Shown here: positions 23,555 through 34,785 of the stretch, piece by piece
Numbering within the stretch: position 1 is the stretch's first letter
How the letters are laid out: every line of letters begins with the position of its first letter
Source of the DNA: Wyeomyia smithii
Lineage: Eukaryota; Arthropoda; Insecta; Diptera; Culicidae
Direction of reading: 5' to 3'
Length of the DNA: 64,000 nt
NCBI RefSeq assembly: GCF_029784165.1
Contig: NC_073694.1
Coordinates: forward strand, 162,948,342 to 163,012,341
Position numbers and translations under genes: made by a program
The notes under the pieces: model-generated
Seen by the model: only the letters and a program-made list of their open reading frames with translations
Database searches by the model: none
Told to the model about the DNA's origin: nothing

Positions 23555-26209
23555 TCACTGGGAAACTAGGTTGCGGATTATTGCATGTTGGGATTGAGAT
23601 GTTCTCTGGCGGAAAGCCTGAACAACCTTCTGAAACCTAACATCAAGAATATCTACTTCGGCTGTTTCGTGCACAATGTCAGAGGCAGTCCAACGAGGGA
23701 GATTCAAAATAAGTTTGAGGATCTTGTTTTGTATTCTCTGTAGTTTGGTTTTGTGTGTTTGAGCGCAGGTTTCCCAAACTGGGAGACCGTATTCAATTAT
23801 AGGTCTAAAAATTTGTTTAAAGATAGCAAGCTTATTCTTAATATTCAATTTTGATTTTCGGTTGATAAGAGGGTACAGTTGTTTAATTAGCAGGTTGCAT
23901 TTTGTTGAAGTTTTGTCTACTTGGGATCTAAAGATAAGTTTACTGTCTAAGGTAAGTCCTAAATAGGCCACTTCTTTAGACCAGTCGATAGTAGAGCCTC
24001 CTAACCGAACCTTGACATCATCAGCCGGAACTAGTCGTGTAGATTTGGAGTGGGGGAAAATGATAGCCTGGGTCTTTGCCGCATTGATACAAATTCTCCA
24101 ACTGTTGAAGTATTCGGCCAGGGCATCCAGGCCTTGTTGAAGTTTTCTTACTAGAGCCCTGATCACGCGACCCTTGTAAATGAGTGCGGTATCATCGGCA
24201 AAAAGTGATAGTTTACCTCCACCAGGTAGATCAGGGATGTCTGATGTGAAGATATTGAATAGGATAGGGCCAAGGATACTTCCTTGGGGAACCCCGGCAC
24301 CAATTGCAAAAGTGTCAGAGCTGATGTTGTTGAGGCTGACCTGGAATGTTCTGGCCGATAGATAGTCCTGTATAATCTTCACCAGGAAGATTGGAAAATT
24401 GAATCTCTGCAGCTTACAGACCAGGCCATCATGCCAGACATTGTCGAACGCCTTTTCGACGTCCAGCAATGCCATGGCAGATGTTTTAGCGACGGCTTTA
24501 TTCCGCCTGACGATGTCTGCAACACGCACAAGTTGGTGAACGGTGGAGTGGCCCTTGCGGAATCCAAACTGTTCGTTAAGGAATATGTTGTGGGAATCAG
24601 CAAAATCCAGCAGCCGGGGTTGTATGAGCTTTTCGAATAGCTTGGATAGAGCAGAGAGGAGGCTTATAGGGCGATAGCTTTTGGGCGAAGTCGGATCTTT
24701 GCCGGGCTTTAGTATGGGAATTACCTTTGCTATTTTCCAACAACGTGGAAAGTATCCAAGTTCAAAGCATCTGTTGAAGATGGATGCAAGATGTTGGTAC
24801 AGTGAGTCGCTTAAATGCTTTAGCTCGATGTTGAATATTGCATCAAAGCCAGGCGCCTTCATGTTTTTAGTTTGTTTGATTGTGTTTTTGACCTCGTTCG
24901 CCGTCACTCTCTGCTCTTCCGGAAAGATGATTGCGGACTGTTGAACTGTGTGTAGGGTGTTAGACACGATGTCTTCGAGAGGACTTATAACCCTATTGCC
25001 TAATTGGTGAGAGCTTAGGAAGTGATTTCCAAGGGCATTTGACTTTTCAGCTGGTGTTAAAAGTTGTCTACCATCAGAGGAGAGAGGAGGGATTGGTTTG
25101 GGTTTGTTTTTAAGCACTTTGGTAAGTTTCCAGAAGGGTTTGGAGTAATTGTCTAGACCGCTGACTAATTTGGAGAAGTTACGGTTACGCAACTCATCAA
25201 CTCTAGCTCTAATTATTTTAGTGAGATTATCAGACGAAATTTTCTTATCTCGTTGACCAGTTCTTTGGTATTGCCTCCGAAAGATATTTCTAAGCCTGAC
25301 CAATTTGTTAGTGGTGGGATCAAAATCTAAAGACTTACGGTTAACCGGAATATGTCTGATGTTTTCTTCCTGGGCCAAATGAACGGCAGCTTGGATCTCT
25401 TCGACAGCCCCATCAATGTCTTCGGTAGTCTCGATCGGCCGATTAAAGTTGACATGTAGATCGACACTCCGTCCGAATGCCGGCCAGTCGACATGGTGGT
25501 AGTCCCGACGATTTTGCTGGTGAACCTCGACTCCAGAACCGATACTTAACAGCACCGGATAATGGTCGGAGCTCAGTTCCTCGAGTACGGTTGGATGCCC
25601 GATGTTGTTGAATACATTGGTGATGAAGATGTCAAGGGTCGAGAAACTGCCTTTGCTGAAGTATGTGGAACTTGTAGGAGCCAGGATGTTGTAGTGACCA
25701 TGTTGAAAGTCGTCATTCAGGACGATTCCGTTCCGATTGCGGCGCGTGTTGCCCCACACTTCGTGTTTGGCATTGATGTCACCGGCGATGAGGTAGTTGC
25801 CGTGTCTCCTCGTCAGCTTTATGATGTCGTACTTGAGAGTTACGTCAGAGCCATCTCGGACGCGGGTTTGCCTCGGACAGTATACCGTGATGCAAGTAAG
25901 AGGGCCACTGTTGGTGTTGATTTCGATGCCGATTGCTTCGATAAGTTTGAGCTGGAGGGAAGGAAGCAGCTTGAACTGGATGCCATTCCGTACGGCAATA
26001 GCCACTCCTCCACCTGAAGAGTTAGTGCGGTCTAGACGAAGTAGGCGATGGTTCGGGAAGAAGCTCGAAACATCAGGCTTCAGATGGGTTTCTGTCAGGA
26101 AGCAGATATCGATGTCGTTAGTTTTGAAGAACTCACCAAGCTCGTAGATTTTGCTCTTGATTGATCGAGCGTTCCAATTTAAGAAGTTTAGGTTAGGTTT
26201 ATGGCCCAT
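23555..26209 (-). CDS. B ORF2: endonuclease/reverse transcriptase, Jockey clade
   Basis: 884 aa, expected to nick the satellite target and reverse-transcribe the element RNA on the nicked end. The start ATG (MGHKPNLNF) overlaps the ORF1 stop by 11 nt. The endonuclease domain, roughly the first 230 residues, shows NWNARSIKSK, TETHL, AGDINAKHE and SSDHYPV. The RT domain, central to late, shows KAPGFDAIFN, YRPISLLSALSK, FGFRKGHSTVHQL, LDVEKAFDNVWHDGL, GVPQGSILGPILFN and FADDTAL. No RNase H domain is visible, as expected for Jockey clade. No frame disruption; it could be active. Confidence 0.95.
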   Translation of the reverse strand: MGHKPNLNFLNWNARSIKSKIYELGEFFKTNDIDICFLTETHLKPDVSSFFPNHRLLRLDRTNSSGGGVAIAVRNGIQFKLLPSLQLKLIEAIGIEINTNSGPLTCITVYCPRQTRVRDGSDVTLKYDIIKLTRRHGNYLIAGDINAKHEVWGNTRRNRNGIVLNDDFQHGHYNILAPTSSTYFSKGSFSTLDIFITNVFNNIGHPTVLEELSSDHYPVLLSIGSGVEVHQQNRRDYHHVDWPAFGRSVDLHVNFNRPIETTEDIDGAVEEIQAAVHLAQEENIRHIPVNRKSLDFDPTTNKLVRLRNIFRRQYQRTGQRDKKISSDNLTKIIRARVDELRNRNFSKLVSGLDNYSKPFWKLTKVLKNKPKPIPPLSSDGRQLLTPAEKSNALGNHFLSSHQLGNRVISPLEDIVSNTLHTVQQSAIIFPEEQRVTANEVKNTIKQTKNMKAPGFDAIFNIELKHLSDSLYQHLASIFNRCFELGYFPRCWKIAKVIPILKPGKDPTSPKSYRPISLLSALSKLFEKLIQPRLLDFADSHNIFLNEQFGFRKGHSTVHQLVRVADIVRRNKAVAKTSAMALLDVEKAFDNVWHDGLVCKLQRFNFPIFLVKIIQDYLSARTFQVSLNNISSDTFAIGAGVPQGSILGPILFNIFTSDIPDLPGGGKLSLFADDTALIYKGRVIRALVRKLQQGLDALAEYFNSWRICINAAKTQAIIFPHSKSTRLVPADDVKVRLGGSTIDWSKEVAYLGLTLDSKLIFRSQVDKTSTKCNLLIKQLYPLINRKSKLNIKNKLAIFKQIFRPIIEYGLPVWETCAQTHKTKLQRIQNKILKLILNLPRWTASDIVHETAEVDILDVRFQKVVQAFRQRTSQSQHAIIRNLVSQ

Positions 26210-27485
26210 ATTTGCCGAGGAATTCAGACACCACCGAGATGGCAGCGTGGATCTGGTCCTGTTTGCACCTACAAGTCATTAGGCGTTGGAAAAGGTTCAT
26301 TGAGAACTCCTGGATAACCTCTGGTGAGTAAAGGTTAGATTCATCTGCACGGTGGTTTGGTGGAATGGCCCAGGCTCCAGTCAATCCGGGAGGAGGTTGT
26401 GATGACAAGGGGGGCGGAATAGATTCAGCAGCAGCTCTCAATCGGTCATGTACCGACGATGTACCAGACGGTGGTTTGTTATTCAGCGGGAGCGGTGTAA
26501 GATTTGGAACCACATGGCGCAGTCGCGGAAAATTTTCTTCATTAAAAGCAGGAGCCCTCTTCCTACCAGTTTGCTTCTTTTTGGCAGCATCCTTCCGGAT
26601 CTTGATGAACTCAGCTCTCTTTGGGCAACTCCGATCGCTACCCTGATGTTGCTGCCCACAGTTTGCACATTTAACTACCGTGTCCGATTCGCAAACGGTG
26701 GTGACGTGATTGCCGGCACATTTGTCGCAGCGGGCGTTCATGTTGCAATTTCTGGTACCATGTCCAAATCCAAGACAATTCATACACTGGGTGACATCAC
26801 GATGACGAGGACGATATGGTTCCCACTCAACGACGAGACTGAAGAGGGCACGAATTTGACGAAGTGCAGCCAGAGTAGTGGAACCCTTTGCAAAATGCAC
26901 CAGGTACAGCTGGTCACGGTATTCACCAGTTTGGTCCTTTCTCACAATGGTGAAAATTCGCTGAGGCTGAAGGTGTAGGCGTTCCAGTTCCTTCCTGAGC
27001 TCGGTTTCCAGCAGGCAATTGAGACCTCGAATGATCACTTTCAGGGGTTTGCTACTGGGGATGTCATGTGTATAGAATTGGAATTCACCAGCAGTTAACT
27101 CCTGTTTGACTTTGCCGTAATCCAAGAGTGACGAGCACATAATTTTGATGCCCGTACTGCAGAGCTTAAACAGAGGGTAGATCTGCATTTGGGCGAGCTC
27201 ATCTCGCAGCAAGCCGATTTCAGTTGTTTTTACAAACAGCGGAGGCACCTTCTCCCGAATTTGAACCGGAGCTGAGTCGGTTTGTTCATTAACGGAAAGA
27301 ACAGAGAACGGGTTGCTTTGTAGCAGCGTTTCGTTGGAATTCTTTGAACCAGGCTGCTTGCGAGCACGTTTGGATTTGTCCTCTGTGGATGTGGATGCAT
27401 CCGATCCCTGTTTTAGGCGACCCATCATCTTCTGCTTTTTAGATGGTTGTGTGGAAATAGACTGTTCCACTTGTTCACACTGCAT
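26199..27485 (-). CDS. B ORF1, gag-like protein
   Basis: 428 aa from the first ATG at 27485 (MQCEQVEQS); codons upstream are open but lack ATG. It has a PPLFVKTTE segment, a PRE_C2HC-like region (YTHDIPSSKPLKVIIRGL), three CCHC knuckles (CMNCLGFGHGTRNC, CDKCAGNHVTTVC, CANCGQQHQGSDRSC) and a proline-rich C terminus ending KYGP. It would bind element RNA. Start choice is by first ATG and by length agreement with the 412- and 424-aa homologues in A and C. Confidence 0.9.
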   Translation of the reverse strand: MQCEQVEQSISTQPSKKQKMMGRLKQGSDASTSTEDKSKRARKQPGSKNSNETLLQSNPFSVLSVNEQTDSAPVQIREKVPPLFVKTTEIGLLRDELAQMQIYPLFKLCSTGIKIMCSSLLDYGKVKQELTAGEFQFYTHDIPSSKPLKVIIRGLNCLLETELRKELERLHLQPQRIFTIVRKDQTGEYRDQLYLVHFAKGSTTLAALRQIRALFSLVVEWEPYRPRHRDVTQCMNCLGFGHGTRNCNMNARCDKCAGNHVTTVCESDTVVKCANCGQQHQGSDRSCPKRAEFIKIRKDAAKKKQTGRKRAPAFNEENFPRLRHVVPNLTPLPLNNKPPSGTSSVHDRLRAAAESIPPPLSSQPPPGLTGAWAIPPNHRADESNLYSPEVIQEFSMNLFQRLMTCRCKQDQIHAAISVVSEFLGKYGP

Positions 27486-27646
27486 TTCCTCCTCGGAAGG
27501 AGAGAGAGCCGACCTCTCAATGCCAGCCAACGCGGGATACTCCGCAACGAACACGAGAATAAAGACCGAATATAAGAAAACTTTACGAGCACAAAGAGCG
27601 TCTGCACCGCACAACGGTTCGACAGAGAGTCTGATGATGAATGAGA

Positions 27647-30600
27647 TGATGGAGTGAAATGTTCGAACGATACGTTTTATACCAAGGCTTCGTCAGATAA
27701 ATAGAAAGAGGGATGGGCTACATAGATGATGAAATGGCAGAGACAAATGTTTCTTGAAAGCTGCGCCGGCCGCTGTCGTAATATTAACACCAACACAAAC
27801 ATGCATTTTTGCAAGGTTTTTTCCGCTAGCAGCAGCATTTGGTAAAACAGAAAATTCAATTAGCCGCTTCTGTAACAAAATTTAGAGGCACCAAAAGGTG
27901 CCAGTTGCCGATTATAGTTTCCTGGTTAGTCCGTCCAGAATTCCAGCCATTTAAGTGTTTTGCAGTAGCCATTTACTACTAAAGCCACCAGCATTACGGG
28001 TGAAACCGGCACGAGATGACCGGTACTATTTTGTATTTCCTCCTTTCAGCTGCTATCACCTAGCGTCCGCATGTCACTGGTGCGGTTTTGGAATCAGAAT
28101 GATGGGGCGCCGGCCGCTGTCGTAAAATTAACACCAACAAAAAGATGCATATTTGCAAGGTTTTTTCCGCTAGCAGCAGCATTTTGTAATAAAACAGAAA
28201 ATTCAATTAGCCGCTTCTGTAACAAAATTTCGAGGCACCAAAAGGGGCCAGGTGCCGAATATATCCATTTTTTTGGTCAGTCCGTCCAGAATTATTTCAA
28301 GATAGCGTCCGTATGTAGCCGGTACGGTTTAGTAATGAAACTGATGGGGTGAAATGTTCGAACGGTACGTTTTATACCAAGGCTTCGTCAGATAAATTAA
28401 AAGTGGGATGGGCTACGCAAATTATGGAATGGAAGAGACAAATGTTTCTTGAAAGCTGCGCCGGCCGCTGTCATAATATTAACACCAACACAAACATGCA
28501 TTTTTGCAAGGTTTTTTCCGCTAGCAGCATCATTTGGTAAAACAGAAAATTCAATTTGCCGCTTCTGTAACAAAATTTAGAGGCACCAAAAGGTGCCAGT
28601 TGCCGATTATATTTTCCTGGTTAGTCCGTCCAGAATTCCAGCCATTTAAGTGTTTTGCAGTAGCCATTTACTACTAAAGCCACCAGCATTACGGGTGAAA
28701 CCGGCACGAGATGACCGGTACTATTTTGTATTTCCTCCTTTCAGCTGCTATCACCTAGCGTCCGCATGTCACTGGTGCGGTTTTGGAATCAGAATGATGG
28801 GGCGCCGGCCGCTGTCGTAAAATTAACACCAACAAAAAGATGCATATTTACAAGGTTTTTTCCGCTAGCAGCAGCATTTCGTAACAAAACAGAAAATTCA
28901 ATTAGCCGCTTCTGTAACAAAATTTCGAGGCACCAAAAGGGGCCAGGTGCCGAATATATCCATGTTTTTGGTCAGTCCGTCCAGAATTCTTTCAAGATAG
29001 CGTCCGTATGTAGCCGGTACGGTTTAGTAATGAAACTGATGGGGTGAAATGTTCGAACGGTACGTTTTATACCAAGGCTTCGTCAGATAAATTAAAAGTG
29101 GGATGGGCTACGCAAATTATGGAATGGAAGAGACAAATGTTTCTTGAAAGCTGCGCCGGCCGCTGTCATAATATTAACACCAACACAAACATGCATTTTT
29201 GCAAGGTTTTTTCCGCTAGCAGCATCATTTGGTAAAACAGAAAATTCAATTTGCCGCTTCTGTAACAAAATTTAGAGGCACCAAAAGGTGCCAGTTGCCG
29301 ATTATAGTTTCCTGGTTAGTCCGTCCAGAATTCCAGCCATTTAAGTGTTTTGCAGTAGCCATTTACTACTAAAGCCACCAGCATTACGGGTGAAACCGGC
29401 ACGAGATGACCGGTACTATTTTGTATTTCCTCCTTTCAGCTGCTATCACCTAGCGTCCGCATGTCACTGGTGCGGTTTTGGAATCAGAATGATGGGGCGC
29501 CGGCCGCTGTCGTAAAATTAACACCAACAAAAAGATGCATATTTGCAAGGTTTTTTCCGCTAGCAGCAGCATTTTGTAATAAAACAGAAAATTCAATTAG
29601 CCGCTTCTGTAACAAAATTTCGAGGCACCAAAAGGGGCCAGGTGCCGAATATATCCATTTTTTTGGTCAGTCCGTCCAGAATTCTTTCAAGATAGCGTCC
29701 GTATGTAGCCGGTACGGTTTAGTAATGAAACTGATGGGGTGAAATGTTCGAACGGTACGTTTTATACCAAGGCTTCGTCAGATAAATTAAAAGTGGGATG
29801 GGCTACGCAAATTATGGAATGGAAGAGACAAATGTTTCTTGAAAGCTGCGCCGGCCGCTGTCATAATATTAACACCAACACAAACATGCATTTTTGCAAG
29901 GTTTTTTCCGCTAGCAGCATCATTTGGTAAAACAGAAAATTCAATTTGCCGCTTCTGTAACAAAATTTAGAGGCACCAAAAGGTGCCAGTTGCCGATTAT
30001 AGTTTCCTGGTTAGTCCGTCCAGAATTCCAGCCATTTAAGTGTTTTGCAGTAGCCATTTACTACTAAAGCCACCAGCATTACGGGTGAAACCGGCACGAG
30101 ATGACCGGTACTATTTTGTATTTCCTCCTTTCAGCTGCTATCACCTAGCGTCCGCATGTCACTGGTGCGGTTTTGGAATCAGAATGATGGGGCGCCGGCC
30201 GCTGTCGTAAAATTAACACCAACAAAAAGATGCATATTTACAAGGTTTTTTCCGCTAGCAGCAGCATTTCGTAACAAAACAGAAAATTCAATTAGCCGCT
30301 TCTGTAACAAAATTTCGAGGCACCAAAAGGGGCCAGGTGCCGAATATATCCATGTTTTTGGTCAGTCCGTCCAGAATTCTTTCAAGATAGCGTCCGTATG
30401 TAGCCGGTACGGTTTAGTAATGAAACTGATGGGGTGAAATGTTCGAACGGTACGTTTTATACCAAGGCTTCGTCAGATAAATTAAAAGTGGGATGGGCTA
30501 CGCAAATTATGGAATGGAAGAGACAAATGTTTCTTGAAAGCTGCGCCGGCCGCTGTCATAATATTAACACCAACACAAACATGCATTTTTGCAAGGTTTT

Positions 30601-32352
30601 TTCCGCTAGCAGCATCATTTGGTAAAACAGAAAATTCAATTTGCCGCTTCTGTAACAAAATTTAGAGGCACCAAAAGGTGCCAGTTGCCGATTATAGTTT
30701 CCTGGTTAGTCCGTCCAGAATTCCAGCCATTTAAGTGTTTTGCAGTAGCCATTTACTACTAAAGCCACCAGCATTACGGGTGAAACCGGCACGAGATGAC
30801 CGGTACTATTTTGTATTTCCTCCTTTCAGCTGCTATCACCTAGCGTCCGCATGTCACTGGTGCGGTTTTGGAATCAGAATGATGGGGCGCCGGCCGCTGT
30901 CGTAAAATTAACACCAACAAAAAGATGCATATTTGCAAGGTTTTTTCCGCTAGCAGCAGCATTTTGTAATAAAACAGAAAATTCAATTAGCCGCTTCTGT
31001 AACAAAATTTCGAGGCACCAAAAGGGGCCAGGTGCCGAATATATCCATTTTTTTGGTCAATCCGTCCAGAATTCTTTCAAGATAGCGTCCGTATGTAGCC
31101 GGTACGGTTTAGTAATGAAACTGATGGGGTGAAATGTTCGAACGGTACGTTTTATACCAAGGCTTCGTCAGATAAATTAAAAGTGGGATGGGCTACGCAA
31201 ATTATGGAATGGAAGAGACAAATGTTTCTTCAAAGCTGCGCCGGCCGCTGTCATAATATTAACACCAACACAAACATGCATTTTTGCAAGGTTTTTTCCG
31301 CTAGCAGCATCATTTGGTAAAACAGAAAATTCAATTTGCCGCTTCTGTAACAAAATTTAGAGGCACCAAAAGGTGCCAGTTGCCGATTATAGTTTCCTGG
31401 TTAGTCCGTCCAGAATTCCAGCCATTTAAGTGTTTTGCAGTGGCCATTTACTACTAAAGCCACCAGCATTACGGGTGAAACCGGCACGAGATGACCGGTA
31501 CTATTTTGTATTTCCTCCTTTCAGCTGCTATCACCTAGCGTCCGCATGTCACTGGTGCGGTTTTGGAATCAGAATGATGGGGCGCCGGCCGCTGTCGTAA
31601 AATTAACACCAACAAAAAGATGCATATTTGCAAGGTTTTTTCCGCTAGCAGCAGCATTTCGTAACAAAACAGAAAATTCAATTAGCCGCTTCTGTAACAA
31701 AATTTCGAGGCACCAAAAGGGGCCAGGTGCCGAATATATCCATGTTTTTGGTCAGTCCGTCCAGAATTCTTTCAAGATAGCGTCCGTATGTAGCCGGTAC
31801 GGTTTAGTAATGAAACTGATGGGGTGAAATGTTCGAACGGTACGTTTTATACCAAGGCTTCGTCAGATAAATTAAAAGTGGGATGGGCTACGCAAATTAT
31901 GGAATGGAAGAGACAAATGTTTCTTGAAAGCTGCGCCGGCCGCTGTCATAATATTAACACCAACACAAACATGCATTTTTGCAAGGTTTTTTCCGCTAGC
32001 AGCATCATTTGGTAAAACAGAAAATTCAATTTGCCGCTTCTGTAACAAAATTTAGAGGCACCAAAAGGTGCCAGTTGCCGATTATAGTTTCCTGGTTAGT
32101 CCGTCCAGAATTCCAGCCATTTAAGTGTTTTGCAGTAGCCATTTACTACTAAAGCCACCAGCATTACGGGTGAAACCGGCACGAGATGACCGGTACTATT
32201 TTGTATTTCCTCCTTTCAGCTGCTATCACCTAGCGTCCGCATGTCACTGGTGCGGTTTTGGAATCAGAATGATGGGGCGCCGGCCGCTGTCGTAAAATTA
32301 ACACCAACAAAAAGATGCATATTTGCAAGGTTTTTTCCGCTAGCAGCAGCAT
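27647..32352 (-). repeat. 695-bp satellite array, about 6.8 units, inverted
   Basis: The longest uninterrupted array. Units alternate between the two variants with a 1390-bp period (28071, 29461, 30851 of one kind; 28766, 30156 of the other). The unit at 31129-31320 carries CTTCAAAGC in place of CTTGAAAGC, a marker also present at 41507-41698 and 63408-63599, showing segmental duplication. It ends at the fixed junction with the X module. Confidence 0.95.
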
Positions 32353-32711
32353 AAACATCGGAAACAGAAAGTGACAACAACAATAACAACAAAGTCAGAT
32401 CGATTGTATCCGTTAGTGTCGACTGTGCTTGGGAAGAGAGGTAGTGATTGGCTGCGCGGTATGATTTAGACAATCGATATTAATTACCAATTTTTCAATA
32501 GTGTATCTCAAACAATAGTTTGTTTTTGTTACATAAATTTAACCGTAAAAGAATTTCTGATCGATTGATGCCAAAACCTCGAAAACCTGATTATAGATGA
32601 CTGCAAAATAAGCGCTCAAAACCTGACCACTTTTCTCTGGTTTTCCCTGGTTGAATTACTAGATTTTTAAATTCAGGGGCCTAACTTCGATATAGACGTT
32701 AGTCAACGTCA
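32353..32711 (-). repeat. X module copy (inverted), intact outer terminus
   Basis: 359 bp ending outward in ACGTTAGTCAACGTCA (32696-32711). This is the inverted counterpart of the E end TGACGTTGACTACCGT at 16306-16321, so 16306-32711 is one TIR-bounded unit of 16.4 kb. No gene is supported. Confidence 0.85.
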
Positions 32712-33139
32712 AAAATCAGCAACATCAACAGGATCTGTAACACCTGTCAATTTTGAAAATGGTCTATATTTATTTATAATATAGAGTCGCGCAAAGCTAA
32801 AAACGGGGCTCTCTCACTCTCACAGAGAACAGACTAGCAAGCGATGAACAAATAGTTTGAAAAAAGTGTGTAAAATTGTGCATGTGTGTCACGAAATATC
32901 GTTCGAATTAAGCCCCTCGTCATGCTAAATGGTAAAGTAAAGTGTAATGTCGCTACCATCGCTAAACAGCCTGTATGTTAATCAGGGTATGTACCTTGCA
33001 CTCCCTTTGGTACTGACGTTGAAATATATTTGCTTTGCCATTCGCTCCACAGCGACGGTAGCGACATCACACTTTACTTTATCATTCAGCATGACGACGG
33101 GTTAAATTCGGAGGGTGTATTTTTGCGCAAACAAATTTT
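32712..33139. other. Spacer between two X modules, with a 60-bp inverted repeat
   Basis: Holds an imperfect inverted repeat, 32904-32963 versus 33051-33110, sharing for example AGTGTAATGTCGCTACC and its complement with an 87-bp loop. The segment around 32822-32876 resembles the complement of the sequence just outside the E terminus at 35943-35990. No gene seen. Confidence 0.7.
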
Positions 33140-33498
33140 TGACGTTGACTAACGTCTATATCGAAGTTAGGCCCCTGAATTTGAAAATCTAGTAATTCAA
33201 CCAGGGAAAACCAGGGAAAAGTGGTCAGGTTTTGAGCGCTTATTTTGCAGTCATCTATAATCAGGTTTTCGAGGTTTTGGCATCAATCGATCAGAAATTC
33301 TTTTACGGTTAAATTTATGTAACAAAAACAAACTATTGTTTGAGATACACTATTGAAAAATTGGTAATTAATATCGATTGTCTAAATCATACCGCGCAGC
33401 CAATCACTACCTCTCTTCCCAAGCACAGTCGACACTAACGGATACAATCGATCTGACTTTGTTGTTATTGTTGTTGTCACTTTCTGTTTCCGATGTTT
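33140..33498 (+). repeat. X module copy, intact outer terminus
   Basis: 359 bp starting TGACGTTGACTAACGT; nearly identical to the inverted copy at 32353-32711, so the two form a palindrome with a 428-bp spacer. It starts a short TIR-bounded unit (33140-35911). Confidence 0.88.
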
Positions 33499-33888
33499 AT
33501 GCTGCTGCTAGCGGAAAAAACCTTGCAAATATGCATCTTTTTGTTGGTGTTAATTTTACGACAGCGGCCGGCTCCCCATCATTTTAATTCCAAAACCGCA
33601 CCAGTGACATGCGGACGCTAGGTGATAGCAGCTGAAAAGAGGAATAACAAAAGAGTACCGGTCATCTCGTGCCGGTTTCACCCGTAATGCTGGTGGCTGT
33701 AAGTAATACATGGCTACTGCAATATACTAAAATGACTGGAATTCTGGACGGAATAACCAGTAAACGAGAATAATCGGCAAATGGCACCTTCTGGTGCCTC
33801 GAAGTTTTATAATAGAAGCGGTTAATTGAATTTTCTGTTTTACAAAATGCTGTTTTATTCACTTATGTTCGAGCGTCTTGATAGAAAA
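33499..33888 (+). repeat. Degenerate satellite half-monomers
   Basis: Satellite with many substitutions relative to the arrays (GGCTCCCCATCATTTTAATTC, AGAGGAATAACAAAAGAG), cut by the Penelope-like insertion after AAAATGCTGTT. Confidence 0.85.
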
Positions 33889-33978
33889 ATTTTCACTACA
33901 CTTTTCACTTTTTATTCGCTTTCACTATTTAATTCTATCACTTTTCACTTTTCACTAATTCTATCACTTTTCACTTTT

Positions 33979-34683
33979 CACGAAGATGAAGGTAAGAAAA
34001 ACGAAATGGAATATATTTTTGTTATTGGTGAGCAGAATGGATATAACAGAAGAACCATACAAGTCATTTATGACAATAAGAAACGAATCCAAAACAGGAA
34101 ATCTCACACAACACTCACTCCGCTAACAGAAGATCGGAAAAGAGTAGTGGTTGAATATGACGTCAGTTTCACTCGTCAACTTCGTAGAAAATTTAGAAAA
34201 TTTGGTATCGATATTATCTACAGTAGTAGAAATAATCAAATGAAAACAAAGTTGGGGTCTACTAAAGACACTATTGACAAATTACATAGGGCGGGTGTTT
34301 ATAAAGTTGCATGTCCACATTGTGATAAAGTTTACATTGGCCAAACAAAAAGAAATTTAGACATCCGGCTTAAGGAACATACTTCAGAACTTGTAAAGGC
34401 TAAGAAAGACTCAGAAAAAGGAATAACTCACCATTTCAGATCCAAAATAGCCGAACATATATTTCATGAAGATCACGCTATGACTACCGACAACATTAGT
34501 CTAGTTCGATCAGTAACATCCCCTTGGAAATTAGATGTCGCAGAAAGTTTGGAAATTTTCAAACAAAACCCAGCTACCCTCCTTAACAGAGATCAGGGTA
34601 ATCATTTCTCTTGGCTTTTTAAATTTTTACCGAAAACTCCCCGACAAGGCATGGATCACCAGGCCGCACATTTCTCTACCTAA
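33979..34683 (+). pseudogene. Penelope-like protein fragment: linker plus GIY-YIG endonuclease
   Basis: About 234 codons homologous in layout to the C terminus of Penelope-like proteins; the reverse-transcriptase domain is missing. It contains the linker (RRKFRKFGIDIIYSS, then LGSTKDTIDKLHRAG) and then the endonuclease: GVY at 34294, VACPHCDKVYIGQTKRNLD with the CX2C zinc ligands, YIG, the catalytic-type Arg and RLKEH, then the HH segment (EHIFHEDH) and the terminal Asn region (PATLLNRDQG). The open frame extends upstream into terminal repeat and satellite, so its first 51 codons are not element protein. Non-autonomous. Confidence 0.88.
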
Positions 34684-34785
34684 CTCAAGTTGTTTACGTT
34701 TTCTGAGTTAAAATTTGCCCCAGTCGTTTACCAAATTAGGTATAAAATTCTTGGGGTTTCGCTATTTTCTCCACTGTCCAAATAA

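Larger units (their letters stand above)
23206..27646 (-). mobile_element. Element B: full-length Jockey-clade retrotransposon
   Basis: 4441 bp flanked by perfect duplications of ATTTCACTCCATCA (complements at 23192-23205 and 27647-27660). It begins TCTCATTCATCATCAGACTC. An AATAAA lies at 23243-23248 (complement), followed by a poly-A run of about 17 and then TTCGTTA before the target. Both ORFs are open. It is clearly diverged from family A in protein and DNA, yet uses the same target. The inverted arm has the empty site at 9370. Confidence 0.95.

Noticed and set aside
33378..33587. 69-codon frame crossing the X module and satellite
   Set aside because: Spans a repeat junction, no recognisable domain, present only because X-satellite joints are copies.
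33826..33978. N-terminal 51 codons of the open frame before the Penelope-like protein
   Set aside because: This stretch is satellite plus terminal repeat read by chance in frame; low-complexity Phe/Ser/Thr composition.
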